DNA of 64,000 nt from Comamonadaceae bacterium ALPHA2B (GCA_005503065.1 SCOE01000020.1:40246-104245), one strand, 5' to 3'. Positions 20,531-30,801 are shown, counted from the first letter of the stretch. Notes: generated by a model not told the origin, from the sequence alone. Numbers and translations: made by a program.

Positions 20531-21037
20531 TCAGGCGGCGCGCCCGGGCAGGATGCCGCCGCGCTCGCTGCGCAGCGCCCGCACCTGCAGGAAGGCGCCG
20601 ACCAGGAAGACCACGAACAGCCCGCCGACGATCTTCTGCAGCAGCGGATCGTCCGGCCCCGAGAACCACGGAGCACCCTGCGGCAGGCGGGTGAAGGTCT
20701 CGGTCAGGCCGGGGATGAAGTGGAAGAACACGGTGAGCGAGTAGCCCACGGTTTCCACGTAGGGCGACCCGCCGCCGAAGCTGCCGCGGCCGCCAAGCGC
20801 CGCGATGCCCAGCACCACGAGCGTGAGGATGCCCAGCACGTGCGGCGGCCCGAAGCCGCCGTGCTGGAAGATGGGAAAGCCGGTGAGGCAGGTGAGCACG
20901 GTCGCCCACACATAGAGGCGGCCGCTGCCGCTGCGTGGCGTCACGCGGCCGTGGCGCGCGAGGGCGGCCAGGCCGGCGACGAGCGCGACGAGGCCGATGG
21001 CGGTGTGCACGGTACCCAGGGAAGTCAGTCCGAACAT
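20531..21037 (-). CDS. Small polytopic membrane protein (DUF2306-like)
   Basis: This 168-residue protein has four to five hydrophobic segments (TAIGLVALVAGLAALA, LYVWATVLTCLTGFPIF, VLGILTLVVLGIAAL, IVGGLFVVFLVGAFLQ) and a histidine-containing FHFIPGLTETFTRLP motif. It resembles predicted membrane proteins of the DUF2306 kind. No enzymatic function is evident. The ATG at 21037 begins at the first helix. It converges with the rhomboid gene and follows a repeat-bearing gap. Confidence 0.7.
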   Translation of the reverse strand: MFGLTSLGTVHTAIGLVALVAGLAALARHGRVTPRSGSGRLYVWATVLTCLTGFPIFQHGGFGPPHVLGILTLVVLGIAALGGRGSFGGGSPYVETVGYSLTVFFHFIPGLTETFTRLPQGAPWFSGPDDPLLQKIVGGLFVVFLVGAFLQVRALRSERGGILPGRAA

Positions 21038-21186
21038 GGCAGCTCCTGTGTGTTGGCCCGGGGGATCGCCCTGCCCTCGCGGCCCTCGGGCCGGGCCGCA
21101 GCGTGCGGATCGTCGTCCGTGGGCGCGACGCGTGCAAGAGGCGTGCCGCGGATCACCGGGATGCCGGCCCAGCCGCGTCCGGCGAC

Positions 21187-21250
21187 TGCTACGAAATTCA
21201 TAGCTGCCTGCGCAGGCAGGACGCGCGCTGCGGCCCTTTTTTCTTTGAAT
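21187..21250 (+). repeat. Dispersed repeat copy downstream of HMG-CoA lyase gene
   Basis: The GCTAC-N7-ATAGC head is followed by CTGCGCAGG arms, CGCGCTGCGGCCC and a TTCTTTGAATC tail. It ends 8 bases beyond the stop of the HMG-CoA lyase gene, so it may act as its 3' structure. Confidence 0.7.
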
Positions 21251-21258
21251 CGCCGACT

Positions 21259-22170
21259 TCAGGCGCAGGCGGCAGCCAGCGCCATGGCCACGCGCGACGC
21301 GCTGTCGCGGCCCAGCGCGGCGGAGATGAAGGCGCCCGCCTCGGCCAGTCGGGGCAGGTCGATGCCCGTCGCGTAGCCCATGCCGTTCAGCAGGTACACG
21401 ACGTCCTCGGTCGCGACGTTGCCCGACGCGCCCGCGGCGTAGGGACAGCCGCCCAGGCCCGAGACCGAGCTGTCGAAGGTGCGCAGCCCCATCTCGAGCG
21501 ACGCGGCGATGTTGGCGATCGCCATGCCGTAGGTGTCGTGGTAGTGGCCCGCCAGCGCCGACGCCGGGATGTGCTGCAGGCAGGCCTCGAGCATGCGGCG
21601 CGCGGCGTCGGGCGTGCCGCGGCCGATGGTGTCGCCCAGCGAGATCTCGTGGCAGCCCATCTCGCGCAGTTGCACCGCCACGCGCGCCACCTGCGCCGGC
21701 GCCACCGCGCCCTCGTAGGGGCAGCCCAGCACGCACGACACATAGCCGCGCACGCGCACGCCAGCCGCCAGCGCCGCCTCGGCCACGCTGCGGAAGCGCT
21801 CCAGGCTGTCGGCAATGGAGCAGTTGATGTTCCTGCGCGAGAAGGACTCGGAGGCGGCGCCGAACACCGCGACCTCATCGCAGCCGGCGGCCAGCGCGGC
21901 CTCCAGGCCCTGCAGGTTGGGCGTGAGCGCGCTGTAGTGCACGCCAGTCGGGCGCGGCAGCGCGGCCATGAGCTCGGCGCTGCCGGCCATCTGCGGCACC
22001 CACTTGGGCGACACGAAGGACGCCGCTTCGATGTGGGTGACGCCGGCGGCCACGAGCCGCTCGATCAGCGCCACCCGGGTCGCCACGTCGACCGGCCGCT
22101 TCTCGTTCTGCAGCCCGTCGCGCGGGCCGACCTCGACGACCTTGACGCGTTCGCTCACCGCCAGGCTCAT
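21259..22170 (-). CDS. mvaB: Hydroxymethylglutaryl-CoA lyase
   Basis: This 303-residue cytoplasmic enzyme cleaves HMG-CoA to acetyl-CoA and acetoacetate. It shows VEVGPRDGLQNEKRPV, the metal and substrate residues in AGHYHDTYGMAIAN and SVSGLGGCPYA with the catalytic glycine-rich loop (GLGGCPYAAGASGN). Its ATG overlaps the stop of the TctA-like transporter gene by 4 bases. With the HMG-CoA reductase at 24089 it completes a two-step breakdown of mevaloyl carbon rather than leucine degradation, because no leucine-pathway genes lie nearby. That conclusion is from context. Confidence 0.93.
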   Translation of the reverse strand: MSLAVSERVKVVEVGPRDGLQNEKRPVDVATRVALIERLVAAGVTHIEAASFVSPKWVPQMAGSAELMAALPRPTGVHYSALTPNLQGLEAALAAGCDEVAVFGAASESFSRRNINCSIADSLERFRSVAEAALAAGVRVRGYVSCVLGCPYEGAVAPAQVARVAVQLREMGCHEISLGDTIGRGTPDAARRMLEACLQHIPASALAGHYHDTYGMAIANIAASLEMGLRTFDSSVSGLGGCPYAAGASGNVATEDVVYLLNGMGYATGIDLPRLAEAGAFISAALGRDSASRVAMALAAACA

Positions 22171-23552
22171 CCGAAGATCTTCAGCAGCGCCGGCACCGAC
22201 AGCACGGCCGTGTAGTAGCCCATGAACTGCACGCCGGTGTTGAAGCCCAGGATGCGCGACAGCAGCCCGCCGACCAGGCCCATGGTCATGATCACCAGCA
22301 GCCCCAGGAACTGCCCTTCCCACACGCTGATGACGAAGATCAGGCCGATGAAGGTGGCGATGATGGCCTCGTGGCTCACCTTGCGCGACACGAAGAGCGC
22401 CGCGCGGCGCGCGAAGTTCATCGCAAAGGGGTACGACACCACCGCCGCCAGCAGCACGGCCAGCATGCCGTAGCCCAGGAACTCCCAGTGGTTCATCAGG
22501 TTGTGCAGGTTGTGCGTCTGGCCCGTGGCCGCATCCACCGTGAAGCGTGGCGGCGCGTTGAACAGCGGCGCGGCCGGCCCCGCGGCCACCGGGCTGAGCG
22601 GCAGGCCGAAGGCGATCAGCGGGATCAGCGCCTCGGCGATGTAGGTCGCCTCGGTCACGCCGTTGCGCGCGGCCAGTACCGTGGTGAGGCGGTGGTAGGC
22701 GTGCTTGATGCGCGAGCCCACCAGTTCGCCCAGCACCACGGTCATCGCCACCGGGCTGAACACGAAGGTCGCGCTCGAGATGGTCGCCGTCGCCAGCGTC
22801 CACTGCGTCTGCTTGCGGTCGAGCACCTTCAGCGGGTTGGGGAAGTAGCCCGACCAGCCCTTGACGTCCGGCGCGAGCTGGAAAGTGCGCGGCTGGTCGC
22901 GCTTCATGCGGCCGCGGTCGGCCGGCGAGATGACCGAGAACAGGTCCGCCACCAGGGGCCCGATGGCGATGCCCAGGAAGTAGCTCACGCTGAGCTTGAC
23001 GTTGTACTTCGCCGTCAGCGTCTGCAGCGCGATGATGAGCACCACGAAGGGCAGCAGCAGCGCCACCGAGGCCCAGCGGCCGGGCGAGAAGTACGCGATC
23101 AGCACGGCCGCGGCCAGGAAGATCCACGGCGCCGCCTTGGTGATGGTGGGCCCGAAGGGCGCCAGCATCACCGCGAACAGCACGGCCAGCGGCACGGCGA
23201 CGAAGGCGGCGACGATGGCGCCCGAGATCATCTTGCGCAGCGCGATGTGCGGCACACCCAGCTTGCGCAGCGCGTTGGCGTCCTGCAGCAGCGGCGTGGC
23301 CAGCGTGTCGCCCGGGATGCCCAGCAGCGCCGTGGGCACCGCGTGCGTCATGTGCTTGGCCACGGCGCCGGCCAGGAAGAAGGTGAACACGCCCGCGGCG
23401 GGCACGCCCAGCAGCACCACGAGCAGCGTCAGCGGCGCGAGCGTCGTGGTCTCGTCGGTGCCCGACACGAGGCCGATGGCGGCGAAGACGATGGCGCCGA
23501 CCAGGCCCATGGCCCCGGCGACCCAGATCTGTTGGAGGAGTTCGGCGCTCAT
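22167..23552 (-). CDS. TctA-like multi-helix transporter of the mevalonate unit
   Basis: This 461-residue inner-membrane protein has about ten helices. The segment LLGIPGDTLATPLLQDANALRKLG recalls the GxPG loop of tripartite tricarboxylate transporter permeases (TctA), although the overall match to that family is loose. It has short overlaps with the small membrane protein upstream and the lyase gene downstream, so all are probably made together. In this setting it may import mevalonate or a related hydroxy acid. No periplasmic binding protein is encoded in the unit. Confidence 0.75.
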   Translation of the reverse strand: MSAELLQQIWVAGAMGLVGAIVFAAIGLVSGTDETTTLAPLTLLVVLLGVPAAGVFTFFLAGAVAKHMTHAVPTALLGIPGDTLATPLLQDANALRKLGVPHIALRKMISGAIVAAFVAVPLAVLFAVMLAPFGPTITKAAPWIFLAAAVLIAYFSPGRWASVALLLPFVVLIIALQTLTAKYNVKLSVSYFLGIAIGPLVADLFSVISPADRGRMKRDQPRTFQLAPDVKGWSGYFPNPLKVLDRKQTQWTLATATISSATFVFSPVAMTVVLGELVGSRIKHAYHRLTTVLAARNGVTEATYIAEALIPLIAFGLPLSPVAAGPAAPLFNAPPRFTVDAATGQTHNLHNLMNHWEFLGYGMLAVLLAAVVSYPFAMNFARRAALFVSRKVSHEAIIATFIGLIFVISVWEGQFLGLLVIMTMGLVGGLLSRILGFNTGVQFMGYYTAVLSVPALLKIFG

Positions 23553-23998
23553 GGGGCGGCTTTCCTGTGCGTGGCGGGGGCGGGGTCGTGCTGCGCGAAG
23601 AGCTCGTAGATCTCCAGCTCCTTCATCTCGCGCGCCACCACGGGCGGCAGGTCGTCCATCGAGCCCAGGCCGCCGTGTTCCTCGGCCAGCTGGGCGACGA
23701 CTTCCTCGCGCCACGCCGGGTCGCTGGCGGCGCCTTCGACCACGTCGCGCTTGGGCTGGAAGATGAAGGCGCAGATCACGCCCGAGAGCACGCAGCCGGC
23801 CAGGCCGGCGAGCATGGCGTACGCACGCGCCAGCTCGGGGCTGCTCACGTGCGCGACGAGGATGCGGCTGGCGATCAGGAAGCCGGTCAGGCTGATGCCG
23901 ATGCCGATCACGATGGCCCAGGCCAGGTGCCGCGTGTCGGCGGTGTCGCCCCAGACCTCGACGAGTTGCCGAGGCGGCGATGCTGAGTCACTTCTCAT
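23549..23998 (-). CDS. Small membrane protein, putative partner of the TctA-like transporter
   Basis: This 149-residue protein has two strong helices (LAWAIVIGIGISLTGFLIASRILV and AYAMLAGLAGCVLSGVICAFIF) and an acidic cytoplasmic tail. It overlaps the transporter start by 4 bases. TctB proteins are likewise small membrane partners of TctA, but they usually have four helices, so the relationship is only by position. It is not a recognised named family to me. Confidence 0.65.
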   Translation of the reverse strand: MRSDSASPPRQLVEVWGDTADTRHLAWAIVIGIGISLTGFLIASRILVAHVSSPELARAYAMLAGLAGCVLSGVICAFIFQPKRDVVEGAASDPAWREEVVAQLAEEHGGLGSMDDLPPVVAREMKELEIYELFAQHDPAPATHRKAAP

Positions 23999-24088
23999 GG
24001 TGCTGTCTCCGGTGGTTGGAAGGGCCCGCCCTCGTCGGGTCCCGGGGATGCGGCCGGCACGCTGCGCGGCAGCCTGCCGGCCACGCTC

Positions 24089-25375
<1,287 letters not shown>

Positions 25376-25429
25376 GGCAGTCACTCTCTCTCGGGCAATC
25401 GGTGGTGGAAGGCCGCGACTGTAGGCGTC

Positions 25430-25453
25430 CTGTACCAGTCCTCATAGGTACAG
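25430..25453. promoter_or_regulatory. Inverted repeat, putative operator of mevalonate unit and MocR gene
   Basis: A perfect inverted repeat, CTGTACC-N10-GGTACAG, lies midway between the divergent mvaA and MocR starts. A TTGACA hexamer follows at 25454-25459, and a partial direct repeat (ACAGTT) continues to about 25475. Its place and symmetry fit a binding site for the MocR protein. No -10 box was assigned with confidence. Confidence 0.5.
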
Positions 25454-25514
25454 TTGACAGGGACAGTTCTACCTACCGGCCGCGGACACGGGCTGCTGTG
25501 TCATAGTGAAAACC

Positions 25515-26930
25515 ATGACAGAAGCGTCACGCCCTGCCCCCGCGGCCCGACCGGTCTCGCGCACCGTCCAGCTGGCCGACACCATCGAGCGGCAGATCAC
25601 CGATGGCGCATACCGGGCGGGCGACAAGCTGCCGTCGCTGCGCGAGCTGGCCGAACTGCACCGCTATGCGAAGAACACGGTGGTCGCCGCCTTCGAACTG
25701 CTGGTAGCGCGAGGGCTGGTCGAGCCGCGGCGCGGCTCCGGCTACTACGTGCTGGAACGCGCGGCGCCGCCGGCGCCGGCCGAGGACGAGCGCGGCAGCC
25801 TCGGCCGCGCGATGGACATCGTGTGGCTCATGCGCGAACAGCTCAAGACGCGGCCCGACGCGTTGGCCGTGGGCGACGGCTATCCGCCCGTCGAGTGGCT
25901 GGCCGACGTGCGCCTGGACAGGTTCCACCACAAGGTCGTGCGCACCGGCCTGGGCGCCCTCTTCCGCTACGGCAGCCGCTACGGCTATGCGCCGCTGCGC
26001 GAGCACATCGTGCGCAAGCTGGCCGACATCGGCGTCGGCGCCGAACCGGCGCAGGTGGTGCTGACGCAGGGCGCGAACGAGGCGATGGACCTGGTCATCC
26101 GCTACTTCGTGCCGCCCGGCGGCAAGGTGCTGGTGGACGACCCCGGCTACTACCCGCTGTTCGGCAAGCTCAAGGTGGCAAGCGCCGAGGTGTTCGGCGT
26201 GCCGCGCGGTCCCGACGGGCCCGACCTGGAGGCGCTGGAGCAGTTGCTGATCGTGCACCGGCCGCGCCTGTTCTTCACCCAGTCGGTGGCGCACAACCCC
26301 ACCGGCTCGGACCTGTCGGCCGCCAAGGCCTTCAAGGTGCTCCAGCTGGCGCAGAAGTACAACCTGTTGATCGTCGAGGACGATCCGCTGGCCGACTTCA
26401 AGCCGATGGCGTCCACGCGCCTGGCGGCGCTGGACCAGCTGGAGCGCACGATCTACATCGGCAGCTTCTCCAAGTCCTTCTCGGCCGCACTGCGCGTGGG
26501 CTTCATCGCCTGCGGCGCCGACCTCGCCAGCGACCTGGCCGACCTCAAGGCGCTGCTGCACGTGAGCAGCTCCGAGTACTGCGAGCGCACGGTGGATGTG
26601 ATGCTGTCCGAGGGCCACTACCAGCGCCACCTCACCCGGCTGCGTGCGCGGCTGGAGGAGGCCACCGCCGGCGCGACGCGCCTTTTCGACTCGGTGGGCG
26701 CCGAGATCTACGCGCGCAACGCGCAGTCGCTCTACCTGTGGGCCGCGCTGCCCGGCGTGGAAGACTCGATGGCCTTCGCGCAGGAACTGCTGGCGCAGAA
26801 CATCGTGCTGGCGCCGGGCCGCATCTTCACCGTCGATTCGACGCCCTCGCGCTGGGCCCGCTTCAACGTCGGCGCCGTGGCGGCGCCGCGTTTCGCCCGC
26901 GTGCTGCGGCAGGCGCTGCGGCGCGGCTGA
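25515..26930 (+). CDS. MocR-type regulator (GntR HTH fused to aminotransferase-like domain)
   Basis: The protein has an N-terminal GntR winged-helix domain (IERQITDGAYRAGDKLPSLREL, NTVVAAFELLVARGLV) and a fold type I aminotransferase-like domain of about 360 residues. The PLP lysine is Lys320 in GSFSKSFSAALRVGF, and QSVAHNPTGS and IVEDDPLADF are conserved. Such proteins sense PLP adducts or amino-group ligands. Here it is placed to control the divergent mevalonate genes, an unexpected pairing because mevalonate has no amino group. Start ATG at 25515 or GTG at 25506 is undecided. Confidence 0.9.
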   Translation: MTEASRPAPAARPVSRTVQLADTIERQITDGAYRAGDKLPSLRELAELHRYAKNTVVAAFELLVARGLVEPRRGSGYYVLERAAPPAPAEDERGSLGRAMDIVWLMREQLKTRPDALAVGDGYPPVEWLADVRLDRFHHKVVRTGLGALFRYGSRYGYAPLREHIVRKLADIGVGAEPAQVVLTQGANEAMDLVIRYFVPPGGKVLVDDPGYYPLFGKLKVASAEVFGVPRGPDGPDLEALEQLLIVHRPRLFFTQSVAHNPTGSDLSAAKAFKVLQLAQKYNLLIVEDDPLADFKPMASTRLAALDQLERTIYIGSFSKSFSAALRVGFIACGADLASDLADLKALLHVSSSEYCERTVDVMLSEGHYQRHLTRLRARLEEATAGATRLFDSVGAEIYARNAQSLYLWAALPGVEDSMAFAQELLAQNIVLAPGRIFTVDSTPSRWARFNVGAVAAPRFARVLRQALRRG

Positions 26931-26939
26931 GCGGCGGCT

Positions 26940-28298
26940 TCAGGCCTGCGAGGGCGCGGCAGGCCCGGGGGGCGCTGCGCTCACGACGACGTCGCGCAGC
27001 AGCCACTGCACCTCGCGCGTCTGCTCGCTGTCGGGATACTTGCGCTCGAGCTGCTGCAGGATCGGCAGCGCCATCTTGGGCCGGCCCAGGCCCTGGGCGA
27101 GCGCACGCGCGGCGAGCTCGTAGACCTGCGGCACCAGCGCGTCGCCCTTGAAGCGGCGGTCGAAGCCGTTGACCAGGCGCAGCGCCTCCTTGGCGTCGCC
27201 GCCCTGCCAGGCGTGGCGCGCCAGCGCGAAGGTGCTGGCGCTGCCCTCGGGCATGAAGGCCTCGTCCTTGCCGCGGCAGGCCTGGTAGACGCGCAGCGCC
27301 TCGGAGGTCTGGCCCTGCGGCACCAGTTGCTCGATGAAGCGCCGGCCGTGGTCGAGCAGGGTGGGCGTCTTGTCGGACAACAGCAGCACGCGGTGGTAGC
27401 GACGCTGCGCGGGCAGCGAGTGCGGGTCGGTGCGCTGCGCCTCGTAGGCGGCAGCCAGGGCGGCGGTGATGTCGCCCGCGGCCACCAGGCGCGAGACCTC
27501 CTTGTCGGCCTCGCGCTCCATCTGCTGCTCGGGCGTGAGCTGCGGGCGGCCGGCGTCGGCATCGCCGCCGGGCAGGAGATCGACGCCGAAGGCGCGGTGG
27601 TGCTGGTAGATCACGTAGCCCAGCAGGCTGAACATCACCCAGCTGAAGTACACGACCACGAAGGTCAAGAGCGGCAGCGCGACCGTGTTGCCGATCTTGG
27701 TGAGAACGAAGGCCGCCCCCACGCCCATGCCGCCGTTGAGCAGATACAGGAAGAAGAAGAGCAGCAGGTAGGGCCAGCCGACCACCGCCATCGTGTCCCA
27801 CAGCCGCGCCGGGTTGAGCGCGGCGAAGCCGCTGCCCGACAGCAGCAGCACGATCATCGTGGCCGGCATCACCAGCGAGACCACGCCCGTCGCCACCAGT
27901 CCCAGCGCCTCGCCGAACATGCGCTGCACCAGCGCGGCGACGAAGCCCTGCGCCAGCAGCACGAAGAACAGCTTCCACGGCAACGCCGTGACGTCCTCCT
28001 CCATGCGGTGCGGATAGTCGGCCGAGAGGAACATGCCGCGCGCGCCGAGCGCCATCACCTTGAAGCCGTAGCGGCTGATGGCCAGCAGCAGGCCCACGAC
28101 CACCACCACGCCGGCCAGCGGCAGGCTGATGACCCGCCCGAGCGGAAACACGAGCAGGCTGCTGGCCGCCAGCACCGCCGCGTAGAACAGCGGCCGCATC
28201 TGCAGCGGGAAGCCGAAGAAGGTGTTCAGCCGGTGCCAGAACGGCGGGGGCGCCGGCAGGCTGTCGTCATCGTCGTCGTCGCGGCTCACGGTGGACAT
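26940..28298 (-). CDS. Polytopic membrane protein with C-terminal helical repeat domain
   Basis: This 452-residue protein of unknown function has six or so N-terminal helices (FYAAVLAASSLLVFPLGRVI through TFVVVYFSWVMFSLLGYVI) and a soluble C-terminal region of about 200 residues with TPR-like units (VPQGQTSEALRVYQACRG, ALARHAWQGGDAKEALRLVNGF). The start ATG at 28298 follows a GGGAGAG ribosome site, and an acidic run DDDDDDS follows. The helical domain probably lies in the cytoplasm and may join protein partners. It converges with the MocR gene. Confidence 0.75.
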   Translation of the reverse strand: MSTVSRDDDDDDSLPAPPPFWHRLNTFFGFPLQMRPLFYAAVLAASSLLVFPLGRVISLPLAGVVVVVGLLLAISRYGFKVMALGARGMFLSADYPHRMEEDVTALPWKLFFVLLAQGFVAALVQRMFGEALGLVATGVVSLVMPATMIVLLLSGSGFAALNPARLWDTMAVVGWPYLLLFFFLYLLNGGMGVGAAFVLTKIGNTVALPLLTFVVVYFSWVMFSLLGYVIYQHHRAFGVDLLPGGDADAGRPQLTPEQQMEREADKEVSRLVAAGDITAALAAAYEAQRTDPHSLPAQRRYHRVLLLSDKTPTLLDHGRRFIEQLVPQGQTSEALRVYQACRGKDEAFMPEGSASTFALARHAWQGGDAKEALRLVNGFDRRFKGDALVPQVYELAARALAQGLGRPKMALPILQQLERKYPDSEQTREVQWLLRDVVVSAAPPGPAAPSQA

Positions 28299-28437
28299 GC
28301 GCTCTCCCGGGCAAAGCGCCCTCTTCTCCAACCACGCTGGCCGACAGCGCATGCCGGGCCAGTTCCTCAAATGTCTTGGCCGGCGAGTATAGGTTTCATA
28401 TTGTTTCCCGTCCGGCGGCATCGACCGTCGAGCGCCC

Positions 28438-28470
28438 AAAGAAAAACGGGCCCTCGGGCCCGTTCTTCTT
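28438..28470. terminator. Bidirectional terminator downstream of DUF3455-like gene
   Basis: An ACGGGCCC/GGGCCCGT stem (28446-28463) is flanked by AAGAAAA on one side and TTCTTCTT on the other. It lies between the end of the lipoprotein gene and the start of the membrane protein gene. Confidence 0.75.
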
Positions 28471-28478
28471 GCACATGA

Positions 28479-28500
28479 TGCTACGAAAACGATAGCAAAT
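28479..28500 (+). repeat. Partial copy of the dispersed repeat
   Basis: The sequence TGCTACGAAAACGATAGCAAAT carries only the head and a stub of the repeat family, next to a terminator. The GC-rich arms are missing. Confidence 0.5.
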
Positions 28501-28514
28501 CGGCTGTGGTGCGC

Positions 28515-29069
28515 TTACATCGTCGGCTTGTAGAAGATGTAGTCGGCCTGGTACTGCACCACCTGCTTCTGGCCCATGTTGCTGCCGGCGCAGGCGGCAG
28601 CCGGCGCCACACCGCCCTGCGTGGCCACGCGCTGGATATAGCTCACGCCCTGCATGGAACCGGCGCCCATGGCCGGGTTGGCCTTCACCAGTTGATGCGG
28701 GATGTTGCCGGTGCCGTTCGGCGCCACGGCCACCTGCGTGGCGGTCACCTTGGAGCCGTCCATGCTCTCCCAGGTGGCGGGCGGGCCGTAGTACTTGCCC
28801 ACCTGCTTGCCGGCACGGTCCATCAGCCTCGCGTCGGGGCCGACGAAGAACCATTCGTACTGGCCGGGCGCGTTGGCCTTGACGCGGCATTCATAGGTGA
28901 TCGAGCCGGCGCCCACGGTCTCCATGGCAACGCGGTGGCCGGCCGGCACCTTCACGGCGTCGGGCAGCGCGGCCTGCGAGAACGGCGCCATCGGCGACTT
29001 GGACATGCCGCCGCAGGCGGTGAGCGCCGCGGCGGCGGCGACCAGGGCGAGGGTGGAGCGAAGGTGCAT
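28515..29069 (-). CDS. DUF3455-like secreted lipoprotein
   Basis: This 184-residue exported protein has a lipoprotein signal (LVAAAAALTACGG) with lipobox LTAC. The mature part contains ITYECRVKANAPGQYEWFFVGPDARLMDR, DGSKVTATQVA and TYIQRV-type segments typical of DUF3455 proteins, whose function is unknown. An AAGGAA ribosome site precedes the ATG at 29069. It is divergent from the ECF sigma gene and may be one of its targets. Confidence 0.8.
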   Translation of the reverse strand: MHLRSTLALVAAAAALTACGGMSKSPMAPFSQAALPDAVKVPAGHRVAMETVGAGSITYECRVKANAPGQYEWFFVGPDARLMDRAGKQVGKYYGPPATWESMDGSKVTATQVAVAPNGTGNIPHQLVKANPAMGAGSMQGVSYIQRVATQGGVAPAAACAGSNMGQKQVVQYQADYIFYKPTM

Positions 29070-29271
29070 GGCTGGTTCCTTTTTCTGAGGTCGAGGGTTT
29101 GGATTGGGGTCGCGGGCGGGCGTGCAACGCCTGCCTGCCCTCCCGGTACGCGAAGCTGCCCAGTTCGGATTCAGCTTCCCGTCAGTTTTTTCAGCGCGTT
29201 GGCGTCGGCGAATCCGCCGCGCCCGTACGGCCGTATGGAAGGGATGCGCCGTTTCCCGCCAGAATCCGCCG
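29070..29271. promoter_or_regulatory. Shared upstream region of lipoprotein and ECF sigma genes
   Basis: This 202-base divergent gap contains GGCGAATCC at 29208-29216 followed by CCCGTACGG at about 29222-29230 and CCGTATGG just after. This could be an ECF-type promoter before the sigma start. It is a weak suggestion, as I know no consensus for this sigma group and could not compare sites. Confidence 0.3.
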
Positions 29272-29847
29272 ATGCCTTTGTCGTCACCGGATGCCGAACT
29301 GACCGCCCTGCTCGATCGCGTGGGACGGCGCGACACCGCCGCCCTGCAGCAGCTCTACGAACGGACCTCGTCGCGCCTCTTCGGCCTCGCGATGCGCATC
29401 GTTCGCCAGCGCGAGGTCGCCGAGGACGTGCTGCAGGAAGCCTTCCTGACGATCTGGCGTTCGGCGCCCGACTACCGCGCCTCGCTGAGCCCGCCGCTGG
29501 CCTGGATGGGCCTGATCGTGCGCAGCCGCAGCCTCGACCAGCTCCGGCGCCAGACAGCCGACCGCGCCGGCCTGACGCAGGAGTTCGACGAGGTGCTGGC
29601 CGACACCCTGCCGGCCGACGCGCCGGGCCCGATGGACCTGGCCGACGCCAGCGAGCAGGCCTGGGCCCTGCACCAGTGCCTGGAACAGCTCGAGCGCAAG
29701 CAGCGCGAGGTGCTGAGCCTGGCCTACCTGCGCGAGCTGAGCCATGGCGAGCTGGCCGAGCAGCTCAGGCTGCCGCTGGGCACCGTCAAGACCTGGATCC
29801 GCCGCGGGCTGGACAAGCTGCGCGTCTGCATGGAACGCCTCGCGTGA
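29272..29847 (+). CDS. ECF-type RNA polymerase sigma factor
   Basis: This 191-residue sigma factor has region 2 (YERTSSRLFGLAMRIVRQREVAEDVLQEAFLTIW) and region 4 (LEQLERKQREVLSLAYLRELSHGELAEQL, LPLGTVKTWIRRGLDKLR), and lacks regions 1 and 3 as in the ECF class. It is followed 10 bases later by an anti-sigma gene of RskA type, so the pair should form a signal-responsive switch. The ATG at 29272 precedes the family's N-terminus. Confidence 0.92.
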   Translation: MPLSSPDAELTALLDRVGRRDTAALQQLYERTSSRLFGLAMRIVRQREVAEDVLQEAFLTIWRSAPDYRASLSPPLAWMGLIVRSRSLDQLRRQTADRAGLTQEFDEVLADTLPADAPGPMDLADASEQAWALHQCLEQLERKQREVLSLAYLRELSHGELAEQLRLPLGTVKTWIRRGLDKLRVCMERLA

Positions 29848-29857
29848 AGGCCCCGCA

Positions 29858-30610
29858 ATGAACCTCGCCGCCCACCCCCGCCTGCTGGCCCTGCTCTCGG
29901 CTGCCCACGCGCTGGGCACCCTGCGCGGCGGCGCCCGGCGCCGCTTCGAGACCCTGGCCCGCGAGCAGGCCGCCGTGCGTGCCTCGGCCCTGCTCTGGCA
30001 GGACCGCCTGGCCAGCCTGACCGAACTCGAGACGCCGATCGCCCCCGATCCGGCCGTCTGGACCCGCATCCGCAACCTGGTCGATGCCGAGCAGCAGCGC
30101 GAGGCCCTGGCGCGCCAGCGCAGCGCGGCGACGGCAACCGCACCCCGGACCGGCGGCTGGTGGAGCAGCCTGGCGCTGTGGCGCGGCGCTGCCGCCGCCG
30201 GCGCGCTGGCCACGGTGCTGGCCGTGGTGGTGGTCGCCGGCCTGCGCGAGCAGTTGCACGCGGCGCCGCAGGTGCAGTACGTCGCCGTGCTGTCCGACGA
30301 CCGCTCGGCCGCTTCCATGCTGGTCACCTTCGACCCGAAGAACCGCCAGCTCACCCTCCAGCGCGTGGGCCCCTACCGCGAGGCGGCCGACCGTTCGCTG
30401 CAGCTGTGGGCCCTCCCACCGGGCGGCGCGCCGCGCTCGCTGGGCGTGCTCGGGCCTGAGCAGGCGCTGCACCTGGCCGCCACTCCCTCGGAACTGCAAG
30501 CGGTGCCTGCACTGGCGATCAGCCTGGAGCCCAAGGGCGGCGTGCCGTCGGAGCGCGGGCCGACCGGGCCGGTGCTGTTCAAGGGGCCGCTGATCGAGAA
30601 GACGCTCTGA
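29858..30610 (+). CDS. RskA-type anti-sigma factor
   Basis: This 250-residue protein has an N-terminal sigma-binding helical region (HALGTLRGGARRRFETLAREQAAVRASALLWQDRLASLTE), one membrane helix (AAAAGALATVLAVVVVAGL) and a periplasmic domain (YVAVLSDDRSAASMLVTFDPKNRQLTLQRVG, SLQLWALPPGGAPRSLGVL) of the RskA C-terminal type. It should hold the ECF sigma factor inactive at the membrane until an envelope signal releases it. The signal is unknown. Confidence 0.9.
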   Translation: MNLAAHPRLLALLSAAHALGTLRGGARRRFETLAREQAAVRASALLWQDRLASLTELETPIAPDPAVWTRIRNLVDAEQQREALARQRSAATATAPRTGGWWSSLALWRGAAAAGALATVLAVVVVAGLREQLHAAPQVQYVAVLSDDRSAASMLVTFDPKNRQLTLQRVGPYREAADRSLQLWALPPGGAPRSLGVLGPEQALHLAATPSELQAVPALAISLEPKGGVPSERGPTGPVLFKGPLIEKTL

Positions 30611-30801
30611 GGGTGTCCGCCGGAACGGGCGAGCGCCAAGCGTGTTGTTTTCGTGCCGCATCCGGCGACCGCTCGTCGGCTCGGCGGGTCGCACGGCCCT
30701 GCACGGCGTAGGACAAGACGCCGTCTTGGCAGCGCGACAGTTAACATTTTTCTCATGGCCGGCCGCCGAGCGGTCAACCTCTAGGCCTCCTCAACGGTTT
30801 C

